Positions 52,700 through 61,097 of a stretch of DNA of 64,000 nt are shown here, one piece after another. The position numbers and the translations under genes were made by a program. The stretch's first letter is position 1. Every line of letters begins with the position of its first letter. The notes beneath the pieces are model-generated. The model worked only from the letters and a program-made list of their open reading frames with translations, searched no databases and was not told the DNA's origin. Source of the stretch: Phymorhynchus buccinoides (Eukaryota; Mollusca; Gastropoda; Neogastropoda; Raphitomidae). Where the stretch lies: positions 1,373,354-1,437,353 of the forward strand of contig CM065698.1 in the NCBI GenBank assembly GCA_017654935.2, in the 5' to 3' direction.

Positions 52700-53440
52700 A
52701 CTACTACTACTAAAAATTTTGCCATCAGATTTTCTAGTGCTAGTAATTTGTGGGGCTGAAAAGAAAGTATCAACATGAACGTCATCAATGTTGTTGAAAA
52801 TTTTATAGGTTTGAATTAAACTTCCTCGAAGCCTTCTGCCTTTTAGAGAATGTAAATTAAGATATTTTAACCTCTCTGGATAGGTCATGTTTTTACACTC
52901 TTTTAACAATTTAGTTGCACGCCTTTGAACCTTCTCAATTTGACTTGACTGTCGTTTTAAAAAAGGACACCATATAACATTTGCATATTCCAGATGTGGT
53001 CTAACAAATGATTTATATAATTTTAAAAAGATGTCTTTATTAATACATGAAAAACTACGCTTTATCATTCCCAACATTTGATTAGCCTTGCTGACCAATC
53101 TCTGGATATGCACATCAAAAGATAAATTTTTGTCAAAGTAAACACCCAAATCTTTTTCCTCTGTAATAGCAGCTATTGGCTGGACACCATCATTTAGTCT
53201 CATTTCATAGTCACATTCAGGATTGTTCTTACCCACATGCAAAACACCACATTTAGATACATTAAAATACAAATTCCACTTATCGGACCAATCTTGCAAT
53301 TTAACAATGTCATTTTGTAGAGAAGTAGAACAAGATGATTTATTATAGATTTTGGTATCATCCGCAAAAATCTTACAGGCACTGTCAAAATCTTACAGGC
53401 ACTGTGTGTATTTGCGACATTCACAAATTTCACTTTTTCC
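52700..53440 (-). mobile_element. CR1-like LINE fragment joined tail-to-tail with the previous one
   Basis: Minus-strand RT from around FADD-like DDTKIYNK (about 53350) through WSDKWNLYFNVSKCGVLHVG, RPHLEYANVIWCPFLKRQS and GRRLRGSLIQTYKIF to SDGKIF, where it stops at the (AGT)n/(CTA)n tract shared with the plus element. Its true C-terminus and 3' UTR are missing. Confidence 0.8.
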
Positions 53441-53560
53441 GTACTTGAACCATTTACCTAACCCTAACCCTAACCCTATCCCTAACCCACGGAAAAAGTG
53501 AAATTTGTGGTTCATGCTCAATGTCGCAAAATGCCGCAAATACAGACTCTCATAGGTAGC
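53400..53560. repeat. hairpin element with telomere-type core
   Basis: Left arm TATTTGCGACATTCACAAAT, then TTCACTTTTTCCG; right arm CGGAAAAAGTGAAATTTGTG, then ATGTCGCAAAATGCCGCAAA. The centre is CCTAACCCTAACCCTAACCC with a CCTATCCC variant. Same family as 56150-56330. Confidence 0.82.
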
Positions 53561-53712
53561 GAGCTGCAGATTTGCACGAGCGACAGATTTGCACGCTACC
53601 AAAAAAAAGAAAGAAAAAAAGTACAATGCATAGGCCTCTCGACCCTTATTACGCCCCTTCTCAATGACGACCCTTATTACGCCCCTTCTCAATGAATTTG
53701 ACTTGACAACAT

Positions 53713-54112
53713 TTATTGTTTGTGGCTCAAGCCACAAACCTATAACTCACTTTGTCGGTCGGTCTGTCTGTCGGTCGGTCCAAAATTGTTGCACTTCAAA
53801 TCGAGGCTACACTTCAAATTGAGGCCGCTCTTTAAAATGATGTATTTTAAAAGCGTACAAAATAATAAACATATGTAATACAGACACTACAACAGACACG
53901 ACGAGTATGCAGTGCTTCTTTTGATGAGTATAAGTAGGATACATAGTTTTAAATGTTTTCCAAAAGATATAAAAAGTTACGAAATGGTGCAGAGATAACA
54001 TTCTGGTTTACAGATTAAAATTATTGAAAAGCCAGGGGAGGTGACTCATGGTTGGAGTGGTAAAAATAGACCGCATGCCACAAACTATTGCGATTTCGCG
54101 CTTGTTTAGTGG
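53713..54112. mobile_element. second copy of the ~410-bp interspersed element
   Basis: Closely matches 5641-6050 from GTGGCTCAAGCCACAAACC to TTTCGCGCTTGTTT, with a shorter GTCGCAC region near the left. Confidence 0.8.
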
Positions 54113-54163
54113 TTTGGTCTCTTAAATCAAAAACTAATAAAAAGAAATTTTTAAGAGAATGGC

Positions 54164-54167
<4 letters not shown>

Positions 54168-54232
<65 letters not shown>
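54168..54232 (+). repeat. TA microsatellite
   Basis: (TA)n of about 32 units. A further TA run lies at 54749-54772. Confidence 0.9.
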
Positions 54233-54236
<4 letters not shown>

Positions 54237-54279
54237 AAATAAAAAAAACATTTAATTCCAAGACAACAAGCAATTTTGG

Positions 54280-54412
54280 TTATTTTAGTTTATTTAATGT
54301 CCTAACGTTTCGGCGTCTGCCTTATTCCTAGGAACACATGACCAAAGGTGAATCGTCATATTCTAAATTACGTACAAAAATTACGTCAGCAATCTTTAGG
54401 TAATGATTATGC
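54280..54412 (-). repeat. possible Penelope-type element end
   Basis: Minus strand contains AGGCAGACGCCGAAACGTTA followed by GGACATTAAATAAAC. Such (A)CGAAACGTT tails occur at ends of Penelope-like elements. This rests on a short motif only. Confidence 0.3.
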
Positions 54413-54463
54413 AGTATGTAGTATTTAGGGTAACACATGACTTAATCGATTTGGGCAATCAAT

Positions 54464-54465
<2 letters not shown>

Positions 54466-54557
<92 letters not shown>
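54466..54557 (+). repeat. C run plus CT microsatellite
   Basis: CCCCCCCCCC followed by about 40 CT units and CCCC. Confidence 0.92.
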
Positions 54558-54558
<1 letters not shown>

Positions 54559-54750
54559 CATCTGTAATTTTAAGACTATCTTCAGTGCCAACATTAAAGC
54601 TACAAAATAGGCTCCTTTGTGTTTAACATAAACCACATAGTCTATGCTCACTCATACTCATGTACATGCACGCAAATACACACGCCAACATATTCGCCCA
54701 TTATTACACATATGCGCATCACAGACACACGCCTCTTCATACACACATAA

Positions 54751-54781
<31 letters not shown>

Positions 54782-54789
54782 TTTTATTC

Positions 54790-56130
54790 ATGGTCTGGTC
54801 AGGTCAGGTCAGGTCAGGTAGATTAAGATGACTAGGCCTCGCGGCCTCTCAAGCGTCTTTTTTTTCTTTCTTCCTTTTTTGGGGGGTTGGCACAGCTGTG
54901 ACGGTTTTGGTAGACTATTCGTCATACTGGTATTTTAATTTACTAAGGTCTTTGTCCAGGAGGCTTTTGAATTTGTTAGTATCAGGTGCAAGTTTTGTCT
55001 GAGCAGGAAGTGCGTTCCAATAGTTAGTCACTCTGTTACTGAAAAAGTGTCTCCTGATGTTAGTTCTACTATACTGTGTTAGTATTTTTAATTCATGATT
55101 TCTAGTCTTGGAAAAATTTGAAATCTGAAACAAACTTTTGTTAGTATTGTCAGGACCATTAAGAATTTTATATACATTAATTAGGTCACCACGAATTCTT
55201 CTGTATTTCAAGGATGGTAGATCAAGTTTGTGTAGCCTTTCACTATAATCAAAATTTTTAAGAACTTTTATTAATTTAGTAGCTCTCCTCTGTACACGCT
55301 CAATTGAAACTGATTGTCGTTTAAGGTATGGATTCCAAATTTGGTTCCCATACTCCAGATGTGGTCTAACCAAACTTTTATATAAGTTAATGAACACATT
55401 ATTATTTAGTCCTGTAAAAGTTCTCCTAATTAACCCTAACATTCTATTAACTTCATCAAAACATTTAAATTTTGTTATCAAATTTGGGTTTTCGTCCAAA
55501 AGATTTTGGAATTCATTAATGCTAGGTGCATTTTTTATGTTAATTGGTAGATCATTCCACATATGAACAACACGGTTAGTATAACAGTTTTTGCGGGTGT
55601 TAGTATTTGATCTGTTAAGAAACAATTTACCATCACTATTTCTTGTTTTGTCTACTGTACATTTTATGAAAAAGTCATTGAAATTTATATCATCAAGATT
55701 ATGTACAATTTTATAGGTTTGAATAAGGTCCCCTCTAAGTCTTCTTCCCTTCAAAGATGGTAATTTTAGAAAATTTAAACGTTCCTCGTAAGACATATTT
55801 TTGCATGCTTTAACTAATTTTGTGGCTCTTCTCTGAACTTTTTCAATTACTATTGATTGTCTTTTTAGGTTAGGATGCCATATACAGTTGCCATTATTCT
55901 ATGCGAGGTCGAACCATAGCCTTGTTGTATAATTTAACAAATATGTCTTTATGAAGATAGTCAAATGATCTTTTGATTAATCACATTACTTGGTTAGCTT
56001 TACTGGTTACCTTCTGTATATGTGTATCAAATTTCAAAGCTGGATCAAAAGTTATTCCCAAGTCTTTCTCGTTTTCACATATATTAATTTTACTTGTTGT
56101 GCAGTTTCTTTTTGTGTATTCCTAGCTCGT
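54790..56130 (-). mobile_element. two CR1-like LINE 3' fragments fused in tandem and in frame
   Basis: Tail (AGGTC)n at 54797-54820. The open frame 55796-54915 (293 codons) holds one RT C-terminus (GRRLRGDLIQTYKIVHN ... FKCFDE) followed directly by a second from VNRMLGLIRRTF through RPHLEYGNQIWNPYLKRQS and YRRIRGDLINVYKIL to the end. Further minus-strand RT of the first copy continues, broken, to about 56130. The second copy belongs to the same subfamily as 23128-23712. Confidence 0.82.
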
Positions 56131-56134
56131 TAAA

Positions 56135-56335
56135 ATTCCTAGCTCGCTACTATGAGAGTGACAATTTGCGACAACCACAAATTTCACTTTTTCGTTACTT
56201 GAACCATTTACCTAACCCTAACCCTATCTCTAACCCTAGAAAAAAGTGAAATTTGTCGTTCATGCTCAATGTCGCAAAATGCTGCAAATAGTCAGTTATA
56301 GTATAGCGAGCTAGGAATTTTAACCTGACAACGCC
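56135..56335. repeat. hairpin element with telomere-type core and TIRs
   Basis: Outer inverted repeats TTAAAATTCCTAGCTCGCTA and TAGCGAGCTAGGAATTTTAA. Inner arms are CCACAAATTTCACTTTTTCG and AAAAGTGAAATTTGTCG. The core is CCTAACCCTAACCCTATCTC followed by TAACCC. Homologous to 53400-53560. Confidence 0.85.
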
Positions 56336-56649
56336 GTCTCAGTAGACATTAGTCATTACAGTGACTTAAGAGGTTGCGCAATGCGGAAAATAAAATAATA
56401 AGAAAACTAATTGGGGGCAAAGTGTGTGTGGGAAAAACAAAACAAAAATAAAGTGTGTGTATGTGTGTGTGGAGGGGTGGTGGACAAGATAGAAAGACAA
56501 GTTGTTGAGTGGCCAGTCACACCTTAGCATAGCATAGCAATTTGGCACTATAGGCTTGTCTTTTATTTAAGCCTTTTGCCCTCTTGATATCGTTTCAAGT
56601 GATATATACTTTTTTGACCCGTGAACTAATAGGCTTTTGTGTACTGATT

Positions 56650-56798
56650 TGAGGCATACCAACTGCCAGCATGCAGGACTCTGTACCGTCAGCAGTCTTT
56701 CTTCCCTCGGACCATTGCCGAGTGGAACCTGCTCCCTTCTGTGGCAGTGTCATCAGCCACAGTGGGAGCCTTCAAAAGCCAGGTCTACCCCCCCCCCC

Positions 56799-56838
<40 letters not shown>

Positions 56839-57095
56839 TTCCCCCCCCCCCTCTCCCCCCCCCCCCCCTCCCCCTCCCCCCTCCCCCCCCCCCCCCCCCC
56901 CGTCCCTTCTTCCTCATCTCCTTACCTCCCCCCCTCCACCCTCATCCATGACTCCCTCTCTACCCATCATACCAAGCCAAGACTTTAAACCAGAAGCCTA
57001 ACCTAAGCGCAGAAACCTTTTTCCAAGTTAATCTTCAGTACGACTACGATGAAGGTGGAAGATCAAACGATGAAGAAGAAGAAGAATCCTAATAA
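56650..57095 (+). mobile_element. LINE 3' fragment with poly-C expansion and (GAA)n tail
   Basis: RT C-terminal peptide YRQQSFFPRTIAEWNLLPSV ... VGAFKSQ (56680-56788), a C-rich tract 56788-56902 with rare T, and an end in GATGAAGAAGAAGAAGAATC. The proline-rich open frames here are caused by the C tract. Confidence 0.72.
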
Positions 57096-57104
57096 AGTTC
57101 CTCT

Positions 57105-57295
57105 AAATGTGAGGAGCACATTACGCTTTTATATTTTTGGTCAATATTGTTTTTAAATACGTTCAGTGACGATGCATTAACAGTCTCATTTGAAAGGTTA
57201 TTCCATGCAGTTGTAATTCTATTCGTGAATTTTTTTTTGGAGTGGAACGAGTATTTATTTTGTTTGTAAGTTTGAAATTAAACACCTTCTTCTTC
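57105..57295 (-). mobile_element. LINE RT C-terminal remnant
   Basis: Minus strand reads FTNRITTAWNNLSNETVNAS, then SLNVFKNNIDQKYK. This is the usual last block of a CR1/Jockey-type RT. 5'-truncated. Confidence 0.65.
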
Positions 57296-57379
57296 TTCCT
57301 TCCTTCCTTCTTATAAGTGACCACAGTCAAACTTGACTATTCTGTCACTGTAGAAATTGGGGATCTGCGCGGAAGAGTG

Positions 57380-57545
57380 CCTTAAATTTTAATACAGGGG
57401 GGGAGGGGAGAGGGGGAGGGTTGCTGGATAATTATTTGGAGACCATCGACACAAAGGTGCCGATGGTCTTGGCCTGCACAGCTCCCTGGGGCAGCTTGTT
57501 CCAGTCCCGGATTGAATGTTGTGAAGATTCTGATACTTTTTGAAG
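57380..57545. repeat. probable old LINE/repeat remnant
   Basis: Contains GACCATCGACACAAAGGTGC ... GCTTGTTCCAGTCCCGGATT, resembling an antisense RT C-terminus, but too short to classify. Confidence 0.3.
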
Positions 57546-57624
57546 TTTATTGTGGGGGTCCACTAGATAAGCCATCAAAAAATGAAAGGACTGCTCAGAT
57601 TATCAGCTTCTTCTTCTTCCAGTT

Positions 57625-58275
57625 GGTAGTAGTAGTGATAGGGACAGGCATCATGGCCTAGGCCTTACGACCTATAGAACGTCCCATCATTGGTACAGTC
57701 TTTATGACAATTATGTATGGTGTCTGATTTACATATATATATGTCACTAATATTGCATTATATATGCATAGCATCAATCAAAGTCATAAAAAATATTTCT
57801 ATATTTTGGAATTTCATCCAAAAGGTTCTTGAATTTGTTAATATTATATTATACATGTAAATGTAATGTTAGTAGGTAGGTTATTCTAGTGATTAACGAC
57901 TCAGTGCGAAAATTAAACTTGCTATTAGATATTGAATATAAATTTTACCTTCTGAATTTCTTGTGTTAGTGCAATGAGAAACAGAAAAAAGTGATTCAAC
58001 TGGACTCTGGAGTGTTAACTACTAAACTAGGCCATTGAAAATTTGATACGCATGAATGAGATCCCCTGCTCTTAAACGCCTACCTAGGGTTAGGGTAAGT
58101 GAATGCAGTTCCAGATATGTTAATCTTTCCAAAAATATAGGATATGTTTCTACATTCTTTAAGTAATTTCGTAGCTCGTCTCTGTACTTTTTCTATTTTC
58201 ACTGACTGCCGCTTTAGATATGGATACCATATTAAAAATTATTATGTTAGCATATATATATATTCTAAATGAGGC
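57625..58275 (-). mobile_element. degenerate CR1-like LINE 3' end
   Basis: Tail AGTAGTAGTGATAGGGACAGG and AGGCCTTACGACCTATAGAA at the left. The minus strand then gives a decayed RT C-terminus (GRRLRAGDLIHAY-like at about 58080-58040, RRATKLLKECRN-like at about 58180-58150) with many stops. Confidence 0.65.
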
Positions 58276-58277
58276 CT

Positions 58278-58610
58278 AACGAGTTGGGGATGTTTATCCT
58301 GCCCCACACTCACCGGTCTTCATTCAGACCATTAATAGCGCACAGGATGCGTGCTATGTGAATGCGTGTCATCCATCCCACCGGCACACACGGCCTACTC
58401 GCACCGAAAAATGGGATGGGCTTTAACGTGTGCGCAAGATCTTGTGCATGTGTTCGCACATGGGACCTCGGTTTTTGAAAAGTCTTATCCGAAGGACTTT
58501 TCCCCCAACTGACGTCAGGTGGACTCTCCCCGTGGAGTGGGGAAAATAGTAAAGTGCCTTTCCCACACTCGCAAACCTGACAGATTACGAGCTAGCGCTT
58601 TAAGGGGGCA

Positions 58611-58640
<30 letters not shown>
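58278..58640 (-). repeat. SINE-like repeat with internal poly-G
   Basis: Shares the block GGGACCTCGGTTTTTG ... TCCGAAGGACTT with 2960-3000 and 11345-11370, and has a G run at 58600-58634. The tRNA head is not clear in this copy. Confidence 0.5.
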
Positions 58641-58641
<1 letters not shown>

Positions 58642-58799
58642 GGGGTGGGGGTAGGAAGCAGGGAAATATGGGGAGGGTTTGGGAAGGGGAGGGGGAGAGG
58701 GTTAGAAATAAGTTAGATCCGGTGTAATGTTCTCAGCTTGACTTTGTTCTCAATCTACATATATACGCATGCGTGAAATGGATCATGACATACCATTAA

Positions 58800-58900
58800 A
58801 TTTAATCTTTTGTGTATTCAACACTAAACTGACCCTAAACCTATCCCTAACCCTATTCCTAACCCTAACCTGAAGCCGTCAAATACACAACAAATAAAGT
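58800..58900. repeat. telomere-type motif tract
   Basis: ACCCTAAACCTATCCCTAACCC, in pieces CCTATCCCTAACCC and CCTATTCCTAACCC, then TAACC. Flanked by TTTGTGTATT and inverted AATACACAACAAA. A third, more degenerate, relative of the hairpins at 53400 and 56135. Confidence 0.6.
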
Positions 58901-58904
58901 TGAT

Positions 58905-59690
58905 TGTACGTTATGAGATTACTGTCTCAATTTCGCGCATGCGCACATGAATTGAGAACAGGGTAATCCGAGAACACTACACCGGGCTTTGAATTCCTCC
59001 ATCGAGGCTGCTGTGGCGGAAGACCGTTCCATTCCGCCACAGCCCTTGGGATTGGTGACTGACTTAGATAGATGGCAGATTGTTTGGCCAAAAATGTAAA
59101 ACAATGTCAACATCAAATGATCAATGTAATTGTGTATCCTTCCCCATCCCCCTCTGTCTTTCTCTCCTTCAATTGCGCACGCACTGGAACTACTGACCTT
59201 GCTGTGAGTATAAAACACACCCCTTCTTCACAAACCCTGCCACCCCACAACCCTTTCCCCCACCCTCCTTATCAAAGAAAAACATGAATAGGGAAAAAAA
59301 ATAAAACAATAACTGCAAAGATGTCAGCTTGAAATCAAAACATAGAAGAACAAAAATAACCAGACCTGGCTCCTCGCCCCAAACAGAATCCCACCCACAG
59401 CAAAGACAATTGTGAACTGCAGCAGAGAACAGAAACACAGCTTTAATGAAATAGTAACAGCCACACACTGTGTCTGTTGTCTAATCTTTCTCTTTTGGTT
59501 ACCCTCAAGATTCATCCCACCCACGATCATGTGGGGTTAAGGTTGGAATTAGAAGTCCAGCAGCCCTCTGTCCTGTTGGTTCTAATCTGTGTTACTCAGT
59601 GCAGAAAGGGGGTTATCAACGGGGGATGTTTGCTTTGGAAGTTGGTCACACAGACAGTAGTCACAGCATTCATGTTGATGTTGGGTGTGT
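58905..59690. other. intergenic, no gene recognised
   Basis: Mixed sequence with short open frames without motifs. Nothing is recognised. Confidence 0.35.
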
Positions 59691-59696
59691 GCATGT

Positions 59697-59714
59697 ACAC
59701 ACACACACACACAT

Positions 59715-59782
<68 letters not shown>

Positions 59783-59835
59783 AGACAGACAGACAGACAC
59801 ACACACACGGATACTCACACACACACACACACTCT
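59697..59835 (+). repeat. CA microsatellite with CAGA/CT segments
   Basis: (CA)n of about 45 units, (CAGA)n, then more CA and CT. Confidence 0.92.
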
Positions 59836-59839
59836 CTCC

Positions 59840-60435
59840 GCTCTCTCTCTCTCTTACACCCCCACTCCACCCCAACCATCACCCCCAACACATACACTAT
59901 CTCCCATACTCCCCCGTCTCATTCCTTGTGAGATTAAATATTGGGTGGCTCTAGCTCAGTTGCAAATGGCAGCAATGTTCACAGACTGCTTTACATTGTT
60001 TTATAGCCATTGAGAAGTGCACGTTCGAGTTAATGATGGAGATAACTGTTGCTGGTTCCGTTTCACTAGATCTGCCATAATGGATGCTTGTGATTTTAAT
60101 TCATTGTTGTTCTAAATCTATCAATCTTTGAATTTGATAGACTTTATTGTGAAGCAAAGTTTGAAAGATGGAAGGGCTATTCATTGTGGTGAAAAAGGTG
60201 ATTACTGTGAAAGCTTCAGCAGTGCTGCTATGCAAATGTTTGAGAGTTTATAGATTTGAACTCTTGTGTTAACACACTGTATTTTTCTTCTTATTTTGAG
60301 ATAAACCATGAATGTTGGTGTTTTTTTAATCAGTAGAGATAGAAGGATGTGCATAGTGAGTGTGTGCTGTCATCAAGTTTTACATATTCAGACTGTGTTT
60401 TTGGTTTGAATTTATTTATTACAAAAAACATTGTG
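59840..60435. other. upstream of TOR coding start, nothing recognised
   Basis: Probably the 5' intron or promoter side of TOR. No motif is recognised. Confidence 0.3.
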
Positions 60436-60441
60436 TGTATC

Positions 60442-60486
60442 ACTGTATGTGTGTGTGTCTCTGTGTGTGTGTGTGTGTGTGTGTGT

Positions 60487-60530
<44 letters not shown>
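60442..60530 (+). repeat. GT microsatellite
   Basis: (GT)n interrupted by CTC and CACG. A shorter one is at 60625-60648. Confidence 0.92.
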
Positions 60531-60561
60531 TCGAGTTTTAGTTTGGTTTGAATTTACTTAT

Positions 60562-60780
60562 CACAGGAATGACAAGATCGTGACCAGCATCCAGCAAATA
60601 TGCACCAGTTTGTGTGTCACTCTGTGTGTGTGTGTGTGTGTGTGTGTACAGTGTAAATCAGTGTTTTTCTTATCTCTGTAGGAGAGACAATTCCACAAGA
60701 TGGTGATGAGCACCCAACAAATCATACACCAGTTTGTGTTGGTGGGGTGCTGAAAAACCGCAAGGAGGAGGTACTAGGTG
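60562..60780 (+). repeat. two degenerate upstream copies of the TOR first coding exon start
   Basis: 60562-60620: CAGGAATGACAAGATCGTG ... CACCAGTTTGTGTG. 60680-60780: TAGGAGAGACAATTCCACAAG|ATG ... CACCAGTTTGTG ... GAAAAACCGCAAGGAGGAGG. Both copy the intron/exon boundary and start of the exon at 60848. The second runs into a TGA after 17 codons. Confidence 0.85.
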
Positions 60781-60847
60781 TGTACGTGTGTGTGTACATA
60801 CACAATACAGTATTAACCAGTGTCATTTTCAACTGTCATTGTTTTAG

Positions 60848-61097
60848 GAAAGACATTTCGACAAGATGGCGACCAGCACCCAACAAATCATGCACCAGTT
60901 TGTGGGGGGTCTGAAGAACCGCAGTGAGGAGGTTCGCCTCAAGACGGCCAAGGACCTCTACCATTTCTTGGCCAACGACCTGCAGGAACTGCCTCAGCCG
61001 GACATCTCCCTCTTCCTGGACGAGTTCAACCACCATGTGTTTGAGATGGTGTCCTCTACCGACATGAATGAGAGAAAGGGTGGCATTCTGACCATAG
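60848..61097 (+). CDS. MTOR: TOR first coding exon
   Basis: Acceptor GTTTTAG at 60841-60847; 18 bases of 5' UTR, then ATG at 60866; donor GTTTGT starts at 61098. MATSTQQIMHQFVGGLKNRS is followed by the first HEAT helices. The ATG is in a reasonable context (AAGATGG). The exon body could extend by a second donor (see findings). Confidence 0.9.

Noticed and set aside
53457..53490. True chromosome end
   Set aside because: Only three to five degenerate telomere-type units inside inverted arms, with ordinary sequence on both sides.
56637..57001. Proline-rich protein frames
   Set aside because: Generated by a poly-C tract within a LINE 3' end.
59582..60013. Thr/His- or Cys/Val-rich frames
   Set aside because: CA/GT microsatellite translation. 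The same holds for 44425-45062 and 60349-60681.
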